Shown piece by piece: positions 1-8,203 of a stretch of DNA of 64,000 nucleotides; positions within the stretch are counted from its first letter, which is position 1; every line of letters begins with the position of its first letter. The stretch covers positions 1 to 64,000 of the forward strand of contig JAYRKJ010000014.1 in NCBI GenBank assembly GCA_041905785.1, given 5' to 3'. Position numbers and translations under genes: made by a program. Source of the DNA: Roseateles_B sp041905785. Its GTDB lineage: Bacteria > Pseudomonadota > Gammaproteobacteria > Burkholderiales > Burkholderiaceae_C. The notes under the pieces are model-generated. The model searched no databases, was not told where the DNA came from, and saw only the letters and a list, made by a program, of their open reading frames with translations.

Positions 1-79
1 GATGCTCCCCGCGGTGCTCCAGCACCATGCGCACGGCACGCTCGCGGACTTCAGGGGAAAACTTCGGGGACTTCTTCAT
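1..79 (-). CDS. IS3-family transposase OrfA, N-terminal fragment
   Basis: Only the first 26 codons are in the window. They read MKKSPKFSPEVRERAVRMVL followed by EHRGEH, the highly conserved start of IS3-family OrfA proteins. OrfA carries the helix-turn-helix that binds the inverted repeat; the full transposase OrfAB is normally made by a -1 frameshift into the downstream orfB. A GGAG precedes the ATG by about 9 bases. The gene is cut by the window edge, so I cannot tell whether it is intact. Confidence 0.8.
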   Translation of the reverse strand, partial: MKKSPKFSPEVRERAVRMVLEHRGEH

Positions 80-127
80 GGCTCCATTCTCCAGAGTTGG
101 AGCCTCCTCGAAAGCCGGGGTGATTCA
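1..127 (-). mobile_element. IS3-family insertion sequence, one terminus
   Basis: This is the end of an insertion sequence that continues past the left edge. Read leftward, the element begins at 127 with TGAATCACCCCGGCTTTCGA, which resembles IS3-family terminal inverted repeats (TGA start, GGCTTTCGAGGAG core), and the orfA start follows about 48 bases inside. The 3-bp target duplication typical of the family would be 128-130 (CCC), but the other end is not in the window, so it cannot be checked. The family call rests on the orfA start plus the shape of the terminus. Confidence 0.75.
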
Positions 128-334
128 CCCCCCGTGTTCAGCGCCGAGTCTCTGCAGATTTGGGGCTGGCCGAATGACAACGCCGCCGTCGAAGGCTTCA
201 GCAGCCGGCTGCGCCTTACTTGCCCTCCCCCAGCCGTACCGATCTGCATGGTGGTATTGCCAGCCTGACGCTCGCTCGGTATTGATGGAGTCGCAGTGCA
301 TTGCCCAGTAGCCAATTCGATTTGCCAAGCCAAA

Positions 335-408
335 ATTCAAACTACAGCGAAACAAAACGCCGCGAATTCAAACTTCAGTGAAACACGGATTCAGACTGCG
401 ACGAAACA
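335..408. repeat. Three imperfect 20-bp direct repeats, IS-end-like
   Basis: Copies lie at 335-354, 366-385 and 389-408. The middle copy reads ATTCAAACTTCAGTGAAACA and the others differ at about 3-6 positions. Read leftward, each begins TGTTTC and ends TTTGAAT or CTGAAT. Multiple internal repeats like this occur at termini of IS21-family elements, so this may be a stranded IS end, but no istA or istB is visible. Iteron-type protein binding sites are an alternative. Apart from these repeats and the operator at 580-613, I see no gene or clear signal in 128-613. Confidence 0.4.
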
Positions 409-579
409 TGTCGCGCCAAGCCCTTGATAGGCTGCACACGCCGGTTTAGCGTTCATCGCAAACCGACACTGTTTGCGCTGTACTGTATTGACCCAGCAGA
501 ACCCGCTCACGTCATGCCGCAGCCCCTCCCATCGAACAAGCGCCCGGCACGCCCGCAGCAGCAATTCAGCCTCAGCATT

Positions 580-613
580 GACAACAGGTTTCCAATAATG
601 GAAACTGGTTGTC
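580..613. promoter_or_regulatory. Palindromic operator abutting the MarR start codon
   Basis: The arms GACAACAGGTTTCCA (580-594) and TGGAAACTGGTTGTC (599-613) are nearly perfect inverted repeats around a 4-base centre. The right arm ends directly against the ATG at 614. MarR-family dimers usually bind such palindromes in their own promoters, so autoregulation is the simplest reading. No Shine-Dalgarno sequence fits between the palindrome and the ATG. Confidence 0.6.
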
Positions 614-1111
614 ATGAAAACGCGCAACACATCGTCCTCGGGAGAGGACCCCGGCGCCGCAGCCGTTACTCAGTTGACGCTTGCGGTGTTTCGCCTGAAC
701 GGCACGCTGCTGCATTGGGGCGACCAGGTGGTCGCGCCGCTCGGTTTGACCAGCGCTCGGTGGCAGATGCTGGGCGCCATTGCGCTTGCCGATAGCCCGA
801 TGACGGCCCCGCAGATTGGCGAAGCCATGGGCGTGACGCGCCAGGGTGCGCAAAAGCAGCTCAATCTGTTGGTGGAGCAGGGGCTGGTCGAGGCGCGTCC
901 CAACCCGGCGCATCGACGCTCCCCGCTCTATGCGCTCACTCCACAAGGGCTTGTGCAGTATCGCAAGGCCGATGCCCTCTGGTCCGCAAAGGCGGCTGAA
1001 CTGGCGGCGCGGGTCCCCGCGGCCCAGGCCGCAGCAGCTGCCCAAGCACTTGAGGCCATGCGCTGTGGCCTGCAAGCCCATGCCGCTTCCGCGCTGTCCG
1101 GAGGCCGATGA
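614..1111 (+). CDS. MarR-family transcriptional regulator
   Basis: This 165-residue protein has the winged helix-turn-helix layout of MarR regulators. A helical N-terminus is followed by LTSARWQMLGAIALADSPMT and the DNA-reading segment TAPQIGEAMGVTRQGAQKQL, then a wing (NPAHRRSPLYALTPQG) and a C-terminal dimerisation helix. MarR proteins are usually ligand-released repressors; the ligand here is unknown. A palindrome ends directly at the start codon, which suggests self-repression and perhaps a leaderless transcript. The stop overlaps the next gene's start (ATGATGA), so the small membrane protein downstream is probably co-expressed. Confidence 0.85.
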   Translation: MKTRNTSSSGEDPGAAAVTQLTLAVFRLNGTLLHWGDQVVAPLGLTSARWQMLGAIALADSPMTAPQIGEAMGVTRQGAQKQLNLLVEQGLVEARPNPAHRRSPLYALTPQGLVQYRKADALWSAKAAELAARVPAAQAAAAAQALEAMRCGLQAHAASALSGGR

Positions 1112-1575
1112 TGAAGACCAAGTTGCATGGTGCCTTCGGAACCCTCGCGTGCTTGTGCATTGCCAGCTTCTGGCTCGCGACCGTTGCATCGGAGCTCTTC
1201 ATGGACCAGTCCAGCGTCGCTTTCGTCAAGCGCGCGGTCCTGGATGGCATGTGGCAGCTGATCCCGTCGATGGTGGCCACGGGTGCCAGCGGCTTTGCGC
1301 TCGCGACAGGGCGCAGTGGCCGCCTTGTGCGTGTGAAGGGCCGGCGGATGAAGATCGCGGCGGCCAACGGCTTGCTGGTTCTGCTGCCCAGCGCCGTCGT
1401 GCTGGCGTCCTGGGCGGATGCCGGGCGCTTCGACGGCTTGTTCTATGCGCTGCAAGCGGTGGAACTGCTGGCCGGGGCGGTGAACCTTACGCTCCTGACA
1501 TCGAATATGCGCGATGGCCTACAGCTCGCCGGACGGCGCAGGCCCAGGCCAGGCGCGCCCGCAGCACATCGCTGA
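1108..1575 (+). CDS. Small integral membrane protein, co-transcribed with MarR
   Basis: I do not recognise a named family. The 155-residue protein has about four predicted membrane segments: roughly residues 8-28, 48-66, 85-103 and 112-132. It ends in a basic, proline-rich tail (RRRPRPGAPAAHR). The start overlaps the stop of the MarR gene, which implies translational coupling and suggests it is the regulator's target or partner. An alternative start is the second ATG at 1111. Nothing in the sequence identifies a substrate. Confidence 0.7.
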   Translation: MMKTKLHGAFGTLACLCIASFWLATVASELFMDQSSVAFVKRAVLDGMWQLIPSMVATGASGFALATGRSGRLVRVKGRRMKIAAANGLLVLLPSAVVLASWADAGRFDGLFYALQAVELLAGAVNLTLLTSNMRDGLQLAGRRRPRPGAPAAHR

Positions 1576-1652
1576 GCCCCTTGCTGTTGCAGGTGCGCAT
1601 GGGCGGCCCGTCTGTCACCGCCTGAGGGCCGATCGCATGGCAGGCTGGACGC

Positions 1653-2414
1653 TCAGCGCGAAGCGATGCGCAGGGGGGATCCTGCGCAGCTGAAGGCTGC
1701 CGGCTCCTTGAGCCACGCTTCCCAAGCGGCCTTGCCCGCCTGGGTGTGGAGGCATGCGCCAGCGACGATCAGCACGCCACCCAGCAGCACCAGGCGCCAG
1801 GAATCGACCGTCTCGCTTGGGATGCTCAGTCCCAGGACTTCCTGCAAGCCGTAGCTGCAGATGGGCATCAGGCACAGGAGAACGCCGGGAAGCAGACCCA
1901 GGGTCATGCTCGCGGCGTGCAGCAGCACGTGCTGCCGTTCCAAAGGACTCAGGGCGCACCAGAAGTCATGGATGCTGCGCGCCCGTCTTGCGAGGTCGCC
2001 CAGCTCCGGGTCAAACGACCTGTGCGCCGCGGTGGCTGCCACAGCGGCCATCATGACCAGGACCAGGACCAGGAGCCCCCAGGATCTCGCTTGCGGCCAT
2101 TCGTCCCGCCGACTCGTCGCAAGCAGCATGCCGCCACCCAGCACGAGCACGCCCAGGTACGACAGCCCACGCGCCCACCAGAACAGGGCGTCGGCGTGCA
2201 AGGCGAAGAAGTAGGCGAACGCAGCCAGCAGGAAGGCCGCACCGAGCAGCATCATGAACGCATGCCCGGCGTCGCCCTGGCCTCGCGCTATGGCGTCAGT
2301 GCTGTGCTGGTGGATGGTCTTCTGGTGCTTGACCCCGGTGATGCTGTTGCCCGTCCCGACCGCGATGCCGTCGCCACCGTTCACCTGGATGCTGTCGCCG
2401 CTGTCTTTCCGCAT
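1653..2414 (-). CDS. Multi-pass membrane protein with hydrophilic Gly/Asp-rich N-terminus
   Basis: The function is unknown. The first 45 or so residues (MRKDSGDSIQVNGGDGIAVG and onward) are hydrophilic and rich in Gly, Asp and His. They are followed by roughly five to six hydrophobic segments up to residue 235. I chose the ATG at 2414 because GGAGG sits seven bases upstream; an in-frame ATG further out lacks a ribosome site. The protein converges with the MarR operon and is not clearly in an operon with the cyanophycinase to its right. Confidence 0.6.
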   Translation of the reverse strand: MRKDSGDSIQVNGGDGIAVGTGNSITGVKHQKTIHQHSTDAIARGQGDAGHAFMMLLGAAFLLAAFAYFFALHADALFWWARGLSYLGVLVLGGGMLLATSRRDEWPQARSWGLLVLVLVMMAAVAATAAHRSFDPELGDLARRARSIHDFWCALSPLERQHVLLHAASMTLGLLPGVLLCLMPICSYGLQEVLGLSIPSETVDSWRLVLLGGVLIVAGACLHTQAGKAAWEAWLKEPAAFSCAGSPLRIASR

Positions 2415-2560
2415 GGGATCCTCCGTGTTGAAGTGGGGCGCCGGCCCGCGGCTTTGGCCGAAGGCAGCCTGCCGGCGCATCAACACAGTCTGGAGCAGGG
2501 CTGGCTCATGGCGTGAGCTACCCGGTGGTGCGGGATTCAGGAGCAGCCGTTCAAGCGGCC

Positions 2561-3916
2561 TCAGTAGATGTCGACCTTGGCGCGGTCGACCGTGTAGCGG
2601 CCGGCGCTGTAGTAGCCGCGGGTGCTGGCGTCGCGGGTGAATCGGAGCCGGATCGCCGGGCTGCCAGCGGGGTACTGCGGCCCGCTGCCATAGACCGGCA
2701 CCGGCGCACTGCCGATGTTGCTGCTGGGCGATTGATCCACCAGATGCGTCAGGGACTTGGAGGTCTCCAGTGCGGCGAAGATGTCGGCGGAGTCGTAGTA
2801 GCTGCTGTAGTAGGGTGTGGTGATGGCGTTCTTGCTGCTGCTGACGCTCTTGCTGGCGTAGTTGTAGCGGTCACCGGGCGTCAGGAGGCTCACCCGCAGG
2901 CCGTTGACCTTGTAGTAGGTGCCGACCTGTACGCTGGCGTTGGCCGCATCCACGATCAGCAGGCGGTTGGTGCCGTAGACGGTGGCCGTTTGCGCCGCGG
3001 TGTCCACGAGCACGCCGGTGTCCTCGTCCACGCCCAGACCCTGTTGCACGCCGATGTGGCGCAAGGCCGCGGCCAGGCGCCCGAGGCGGCCGGAGCGGCT
3101 GTCGAAATGGGTGTCGCTGAGCAGACCCGCGGGGAGGAAGCCCAGCCCCTTCATCGTGGCGCCGTTCTCCAGGTAGCGCAGGGCGCCGGTGCCGTCGCGG
3201 GTGTCGCCCAGCGCTTGCCAGTCCGTGACGGTCTTGTCCTGCAGATTGGCAGCGAAGTAGAGGTAGCCGTAGCTGACGCCGGCGGCGTGCATGCGCTGGT
3301 TCAGCGCGTGATTGCCGGCGGAGTCGCCTGCGATGACGATGTTGCCGCTGCCGTTGTTCCAGCGTGCGCGCAGCGCGGCGGCCAGGGCGTTGTCGGCGCC
3401 GGTGTCGGTCAGGAAGCTGCGGATGATCTTGGCCTGGTCCCCGCCGACGAACCACACGGCATCCGCCTGCTGGATCAGCGCGATATTGGCCTGGCCCTCG
3501 GGCGTGCTGCTGCTGGCGTGGACGGCGTAGTTGTCCACGTGCGCGGTGATGTGCTTGGGGGAGAAGCCGTGGGTCTGGAAGAGGTTGTAGTAGCCGCGCT
3601 TGAGGGCGGTGGTGGAGCTCGCCGGGATGTCGTTTTGGAAGGCGTCCAGGCCGGTGGCGTAGCCGTCCTTGGCCGCGGTGATGACGGCGATGCGCGGGCA
3701 GACCGTGGTGGCCCAGTTGGTGCCGCAGTTGGCGGTGCTGTTGATGTTCGGCGTGAAGGCGGCGTCGCGGCCGGTGGCCTTGCGCAGGCCGTTGACGAAC
3801 AGGTCGGTGTTGGCGTCCTCATAGGCGCCGCCCGACAGGAACAGCTTGCCCGCCAGCGCCGGCAGGCTCAGGCACAACCCTGCGGCGCACAGCACCGCTC
3901 CCAGGCATTTCTTCAT
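2561..3916 (-). CDS. Secreted cyanophycinase-family peptidase (S51), second copy
   Basis: The 451-residue protein starts with a Sec signal peptide (cleavage probably after ALA, residue 22). It carries the cyanophycinase layout: LSGGAYED near residue 30, FVGGDQAK at about 156-163, a nucleophile elbow AGDSAG with the serine at about 199, and GLGVDEDTG further on. Cyanophycinases cut the Asp backbone of cyanophycin to release beta-Asp-Arg dipeptides. The elbow reads GDSAG rather than the GTSAG of the copy at 9373-10635, and the C-terminal half differs, so substrate preference may differ. An ArgR-type tandem site lies 88 bases upstream at 4004-4045. Confidence 0.85.
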   Translation of the reverse strand: MKKCLGAVLCAAGLCLSLPALAGKLFLSGGAYEDANTDLFVNGLRKATGRDAAFTPNINSTANCGTNWATTVCPRIAVITAAKDGYATGLDAFQNDIPASSTTALKRGYYNLFQTHGFSPKHITAHVDNYAVHASSSTPEGQANIALIQQADAVWFVGGDQAKIIRSFLTDTGADNALAAALRARWNNGSGNIVIAGDSAGNHALNQRMHAAGVSYGYLYFAANLQDKTVTDWQALGDTRDGTGALRYLENGATMKGLGFLPAGLLSDTHFDSRSGRLGRLAAALRHIGVQQGLGVDEDTGVLVDTAAQTATVYGTNRLLIVDAANASVQVGTYYKVNGLRVSLLTPGDRYNYASKSVSSSKNAITTPYYSSYYDSADIFAALETSKSLTHLVDQSPSSNIGSAPVPVYGSGPQYPAGSPAIRLRFTRDASTRGYYSAGRYTVDRAKVDIY

Positions 3917-4003
3917 GGCATTCCCAACGTTCCAGGGTGGCCCCGGACGGGGCCTCGAACCCAGGGCACGACCTTAGGGATTCATGCGGGTGCCGGGAAG
4001 GTG

Positions 4004-4045
4004 CGGTCTTGCGTGCTTGCGACCCCGACTTGCGCGCCTGTGCCT
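4004..4045 (-). promoter_or_regulatory. Predicted ArgR-type tandem binding site upstream of cyanophycinase 2
   Basis: On the minus strand, 4024-4004 reads GGTCGC-N8-AA-N5. The preceding 21 bases (4045-4025) keep the AA in phase with a weaker first box (AGGCAC). This matches the layout of the Pseudomonas ArgR site, two direct half-sites TGTCGC-N8-AA-N5 with 21-bp spacing. It is weaker than the two sites between cphE and the TonB receptor. The remaining 3917-4103 shows no gene. Confidence 0.5.
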
Positions 4046-4103
4046 CCTGCGGGAATGCCCTTTGCGGGCCAACCCTCGCCCGGGGCGGCGCGGCATGCCG
4101 AAC

Positions 4104-4763
4104 CTAGGATCGCGGCAGGGGGCAGCTCAGGACCGGGCCGCCGTCATCGATCCGGATCTGCAGCGGCGGGAGGAAGCCGAGGCGCTGCAGCGTGGGCAGC
4201 AGCGGCTCGTGCGCAGCGTCCGTGCGTGCGCAGGCCAGTCGGGCGGCTTCTCCCAGGAAGGAGAGATAAAGGGTCTGGCGCGGCAGCAAGGCGGCCAGAT
4301 GGCTGCACCAGGCCGTGCCCCAGTGCGCCTGCGCAGCGGCGGCGTCCTTCGGGTAAAAGCGCGCGCCGAGCGCATCCCAGAACGGGGAGGCGCCCTCGGG
4401 TGTCCGCCAGCCGGGCAGCTCGAGGATCAACCAGTCGCCGCAGTCCGCCCTGTTCGCGGCGACCCACGCTCGCGCCGCGTTCACGAGCGACTCAAGCGCC
4501 GTCTCGCGGCCTGCCGCATCCAGCGTTGCATCCAGCCAAAGATCCGTGAGCTCGGTCTCTCCCGTGTGGTCGTTGCTCAGCAGCAGCGTCTGCTGAACGT
4601 GGAACAGGTCCAGCTCCCGCGCCGCATGCACGACGCGGCCCAATCTGAAGTGATAACGCGGCAAGTGAATTCCCAAGCGCGGCACCAGCCTGGCGCTGCC
4701 GCGTCCGTCGGGCAGGCGCAGCGACACGCCGTGCACCAAGGCTGGACTGTTCAGCTCGCTCAT
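4104..4763 (-). CDS. Arginine N-succinyltransferase-family protein (AstA paralogue, short)
   Basis: The 219-residue product aligns with the C-terminal part of AstA. SPFWDALGARFY corresponds to SPFWDAVGRQFF of its neighbour, and the ending IRIDDGGPVLSC corresponds to VDIFDGGPTVEA. It lacks much of the family's N-terminal acetyltransferase-like region (full members are about 340 residues). Pseudomonads have a two-subunit enzyme (AruF/AruG), so this could be a partner subunit, but its divergence may mean it is degenerate. The start at 4763 overlaps the astA stop (ATGA) and has AAGGAA upstream. Confidence 0.65.
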   Translation of the reverse strand: MSELNSPALVHGVSLRLPDGRGSARLVPRLGIHLPRYHFRLGRVVHAARELDLFHVQQTLLLSNDHTGETELTDLWLDATLDAAGRETALESLVNAARAWVAANRADCGDWLILELPGWRTPEGASPFWDALGARFYPKDAAAAQAHWGTAWCSHLAALLPRQTLYLSFLGEAARLACARTDAAHEPLLPTLQRLGFLPPLQIRIDDGGPVLSCPLPRS

Positions 4764-5797
4764 CGGGATTCCTTGGGCCATAACGGCGTGCACAACAGGG
4801 CCTCGCCGACGCAGGGCGCCAGCGCAGGGATGTCATCGGCGTGCAAGGCCTCGCCGACCTCGGCCAGCACGGCCGCAAACGAGTCCCGCGCCGGCCGAAC
4901 CACCAGATGCCACTGCCGATGGCCTGTGGAGGAACCCGGCTGCACGACAAGGGGGCGGTGATGGCGAATGCTGCGCAGCGAGGCCAGCGGCGCCTCCACC
5001 GTCGGACCGCCGTCGAAGATGTCGACATAGGTGTCGGCGTCGAAGCCCTCCTCCATCAGCACCGAAAAGGGCACCTCGCCCACGGGATGCAGCTGGCCCA
5101 GCGCCAGCTGCGCCGCGGCAGGCAGCAGCACCACGGGGATGGGCGAGGGCGGCATGAGATCGGCGATCAGCGCCTTGCTGCGGCCCCCGATCACCGCTTC
5201 GGCCTGCGGGTAATCCATGCCGAAGAACTGGCGGCCGACCGCGTCCCAGAAGGGGCTTTGCCCCAGGGTATCGGTGACACCGGGGTTCTCGGCGGCGATC
5301 CGGTCCGAGAAGCGCTCGCCATGGGCCTGGATGAAGAGCAGCCGTGCCCTCGACAGCAGCTGTGCAGCCGGCGTGCGCTCGTAGACGGGATCCAGGAAGA
5401 AGGAGGTCAGCAGCGTGGCGCCGGTGAGGTCATGGCACAGGTGCAGGGTGTGCATGCGCTGCGAGACGCCCAAGGTGGCGCTGGCATGCACGACGAACTC
5501 GTTGCGGTAGCTGTAGAAGCGGTCGAAGAAGCCGGCGCTGGCCGCTATGCCGGCGCAGCCCACGAGGCGGCCGGCGCTGCGGTCCTCCAGCACGAAGAGG
5601 TAGGTCTCTTCGCCGCTGGCGTCGTCAGGGCTGCCGAAGGCCTGCAGCGAGGCCTCGATGCGGGCGTGCAGCTTGGCCTCGTCATTGGGCAAGGAGCTGA
5701 TGCCGTCGGCGCTGGCCGCGGCCATGCGCAGCATGTCGGGCAGGTCGGCGGCGGCGACGGGGCGCAAGAGCAGGCCATGCATGTACTGGCCGTTCAT
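4760..5797 (-). CDS. astA: Arginine N-succinyltransferase
   Basis: The enzyme transfers succinyl from succinyl-CoA to arginine, the first step of the arginine succinyltransferase (AST) pathway. The 345 residues match the family length. Motifs include the N-terminal LLLRPVAAADLPDMLRMAA, RNEFVVHASATLGVSQRMHT, LTSFFLDPVYE, SPFWDAVGRQFFGMDY and YVDIFDGGPTVEA. The start at 5797 has GGGAG upstream and overlaps the regulator's stop by four bases. The other AST enzymes are not in this window, except for a distant desuccinylase-family protein at 8200-9318. Its context suggests it disposes of arginine released from cyanophycin. Confidence 0.88.
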   Translation of the reverse strand: MNGQYMHGLLLRPVAAADLPDMLRMAAASADGISSLPNDEAKLHARIEASLQAFGSPDDASGEETYLFVLEDRSAGRLVGCAGIAASAGFFDRFYSYRNEFVVHASATLGVSQRMHTLHLCHDLTGATLLTSFFLDPVYERTPAAQLLSRARLLFIQAHGERFSDRIAAENPGVTDTLGQSPFWDAVGRQFFGMDYPQAEAVIGGRSKALIADLMPPSPIPVVLLPAAAQLALGQLHPVGEVPFSVLMEEGFDADTYVDIFDGGPTVEAPLASLRSIRHHRPLVVQPGSSTGHRQWHLVVRPARDSFAAVLAEVGEALHADDIPALAPCVGEALLCTPLWPKESR

Positions 5798-6789
5798 GTG
5801 AGATCTCCCAGGTGTGCGGGCGTCAGCCAGCCTGGGCGGCGGCTGCGTTCCTCGCGCGGTGTGTGGCCGTGGTGGGCCTTGTAGGCGTTGGAGAAATGCG
5901 GGCCGGAGGCAAAGCCGCAGCTGAGTCCGACCTGCAGGATGGATTGGGTGCCCTGCTGCAGCAGGCGCTGCGCGCGGTCCAGACGCAGGGCCAGGTAGTG
6001 GCGCGAGGGCAGGGAGTCCAGGTGCTGCTTGAACAGGCGCTCCAGCTGGCGCCGGGACACGCCCACCAGCCTGGCGACCTCCTCCGTGGGCAGGGGCTCG
6101 GCGAGGTTGGCCTCCATGAGCGCCAGGGCTTCTGCCAGCTTGGGATTGGCCACGTCCCGGGCCTCCACGTGCTCGCGGCGCTGGCGTTCCTCGGCGGCCC
6201 TCGCCTGGCGCAGGTCCATGGCCAGCAGCCATTCCTGCTGCACCGGCTCGCCATGCAGCTGTTGGGCCCAGGCGCTGATCAAGTCCGCGGTGGCGCTGGC
6301 GGTGGCGCTGAAGCGGCGCCGTGCGAGAGCCAGGTCCCACAGGCCCTGGGACCAGGCCACCTGCGGATGCCGGGCCGAGAGGCGATCCAGCCAGGCCCAG
6401 TCGGCACAGGCGCGGTGGCCGTCCAGCAGGCCGGCGGCGGCCAGGGCGGCAGCGCCGCTGCCTAGGCCGCCCAGCAGCACGCTTTCCTGATCCCAGGCGC
6501 GCAGCAGTGCGAACAGCTGCGCTTCCTGGCGGGCTTCCAGCGCACGCGGCTCGCCTGCCAGCACCGCCACCGTGTGCCAGCAGTCCGCGGCGCCAGGCGC
6601 GCGCGCGAGTACGGCTACGCCCGTGCTGGACAGAACCGGACCCTCGTCCAGGGCCAGGGTGCTCAGCTCATACAAGACCTGACCCTGCTGGGCGTTCAGC
6701 GCCGCCAGGCCGTCCGCCCAGGCACCCAAGGCGCGCAGCGAGAAGCCCGGCAACAGCAGGCATCCGATGGCGCGCGTCGTGAGAGGCAT
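5794..6789 (-). CDS. argR: AraC/XylS-family regulator, ArgR-like (GlxA architecture)
   Basis: The 331-residue protein has a DJ-1/PfpI-like N-terminal domain (about 5-190) and a C-terminal AraC double helix-turn-helix (about 225-315: VARLVGVSRRQLERLF, then ILQVGLSCGFASGPHFSNAY). This architecture and length match Pseudomonas ArgR, which activates arginine catabolism and uptake genes in response to arginine. It sits in an arginine/cyanophycin operon, and ArgR-consensus tandem sites occur at three positions nearby, which supports the assignment. The start lies 13 bases after the YfcC gene, and its stop overlaps astA. Confidence 0.8.
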   Translation of the reverse strand: MPLTTRAIGCLLLPGFSLRALGAWADGLAALNAQQGQVLYELSTLALDEGPVLSSTGVAVLARAPGAADCWHTVAVLAGEPRALEARQEAQLFALLRAWDQESVLLGGLGSGAAALAAAGLLDGHRACADWAWLDRLSARHPQVAWSQGLWDLALARRRFSATASATADLISAWAQQLHGEPVQQEWLLAMDLRQARAAEERQRREHVEARDVANPKLAEALALMEANLAEPLPTEEVARLVGVSRRQLERLFKQHLDSLPSRHYLALRLDRAQRLLQQGTQSILQVGLSCGFASGPHFSNAYKAHHGHTPREERSRRPGWLTPAHLGDLT

Positions 6790-6802
6790 GGCCGGACTGT
6801 AA

Positions 6803-8203
6803 TCAAGTCCAGCCCTGCAGGGCGGGCCAGCTCAGCAGCAGCAGGGCCATCAGCAGGTACAAGCCCTGCAGCGGCAGCATCCAGCGCACCCAGGTGCCCA
6901 GGGGCAGGCGCGCCAGGGCCAGCACGCCCACGGTGATGCCCGAGGTCGGGATGATGGGGGTGCTCAGCTCGCCCAGCTGGAAAGCCAGCACGGCGGTCTG
7001 GCGTGTCAGGCCCACCAGGTCGGCCAGCGGCGCCATGATGGGCATGGTCAGCGCCGCCTGGCCGGTGCCGGAGTGGATGAAGAAGTTGATCACCGACTGG
7101 ATCAGAAACATCTTGTGCGCGGCAAAGACCGGCTGCTCCGAAGCGACCAGCGGGGCCAGGGCGTTGAGCAGGGTGTCGATGATCTGCCCCTCGCGCAGCA
7201 GGATCACCGTGCCCTTGGCCAGGGCGATGACCAGGGCCGTGCCGACGAGATCCCGCGCGCCCTGCAGGAAAGCGGCCATGAACGCCTCGGCGGAGAGCCG
7301 CGCCACCAGGCCCACGCCCACCGCCATCACCAGGAACAGCGCGGCGATCTCCTCGATGTACCAGCCCAGGCGCACCACGCCGCCAATCATCACCAGCAGC
7401 GAGCCTGCAAACAGCGCCAGCACGGTCTTGTGCCGTCGCGTCAGGCCGGCGAACTGCTCGAAGGCGGCCAGGTCCATCTCGGCACGCCGGGCCTGGTCGG
7501 CCTCGTAGGTGGGGCTCAGCGTGGGATCGCGGCGGATGCGCGCCGCCCACCACTGCAGGAAAGCGATGGTCAGGCCTGTCGCCACAGCCCAGCACAGGGC
7601 GCGGTAGCCCAGACCGGAGAACAGGGGCAGCCCGCCTATGCCCTGCGCCACGCCCACGTTGAAGGGATTGAGGAAGGCCGTGGCAAAGCCGATCTGCGAG
7701 CCCACGAAGGGGATGGCCACGCCGGTGAGCGTGTCCAGCTTCAAGGCCAGGGCCAGGGGGATGAAGATCAGCACGAAGGGGATGGCCTCCTCCGCCATGC
7801 CGAAGCTCGCGCCGCCCAGCGAGAAGAGGGTCACGAAGACAGGGATGACCAGCGTCCGCACCAGGGCAGAGCGCTGGTGAGCCTGGGCCACGGACTTGAT
7901 CAGGGCGTCGATGGCCTCGGTCTTTTGCAGCACGGCGAAGACGCCGCCCACCACCAGCACGAAGCCGATGATCAGGGCTGCCTCCACAAAGCCCTTGATC
8001 GGCGCGGTGAGGAAGGCCGCCAGGCCCTGCGGCCGGGCCTCGACCAGATGGAAGGTGCCCGGAATGATCAGCGTCTTGCCGTTGACCAGCGCGGTCTCGA
8101 AGCGACCGCCGGGTACGACCCAGGTGGCCAGGGCGATCAGGGCCAGCAGCGCGAGCAGCAGGACGTAGGTGTTGGGGAGTCGGAGCTTCATGGCGGTGTT
8201 CAA
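6803..8203 (-). CDS. YfcC-family membrane permease, probably for amino acids or dipeptides
   Basis: The 466-residue protein has about 12 membrane spans and the conserved features of the YfcC/DcuC-like superfamily. These include an early WVVPGGRFE, GGASFGMAEEAIPFVLIFIPL, NPFNVGVAQGIGGLPLFSGL, and the C-terminal NFFIHSGTGQAALTMPIMAPLADL. Related proteins move basic amino acids or dicarboxylates across the inner membrane. Here the likely cargo is arginine or beta-Asp-Arg released by the secreted cyanophycinases; that is inferred from context. The start overlaps the stop of the upstream M14-type gene by four bases, so the two are translationally coupled. Confidence 0.8.
   Translation of the reverse strand: MNTAMKLRLPNTYVLLLALLALIALATWVVPGGRFETALVNGKTLIIPGTFHLVEARPQGLAAFLTAPIKGFVEAALIIGFVLVVGGVFAVLQKTEAIDALIKSVAQAHQRSALVRTLVIPVFVTLFSLGGASFGMAEEAIPFVLIFIPLALALKLDTLTGVAIPFVGSQIGFATAFLNPFNVGVAQGIGGLPLFSGLGYRALCWAVATGLTIAFLQWWAARIRRDPTLSPTYEADQARRAEMDLAAFEQFAGLTRRHKTVLALFAGSLLVMIGGVVRLGWYIEEIAALFLVMAVGVGLVARLSAEAFMAAFLQGARDLVGTALVIALAKGTVILLREGQIIDTLLNALAPLVASEQPVFAAHKMFLIQSVINFFIHSGTGQAALTMPIMAPLADLVGLTRQTAVLAFQLGELSTPIIPTSGITVGVLALARLPLGTWVRWMLPLQGLYLLMALLLLSWPALQGWT

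Noticed and set aside
128..334. Possible transposase remnant on the minus strand beside the IS end
   Set aside because: The translated text shows no transposase motif that I can recognise.
424..795. A 123-codon open frame ahead of the MarR gene
   Set aside because: It crosses the palindromic operator and the MarR start in another frame and has no recognisable domain.
2513..4549. A 678-codon open frame on the plus strand
   Set aside because: It is the antisense shadow of the cyanophycinase and AstA-like genes in GC-rich DNA, without a family match or ribosome site.
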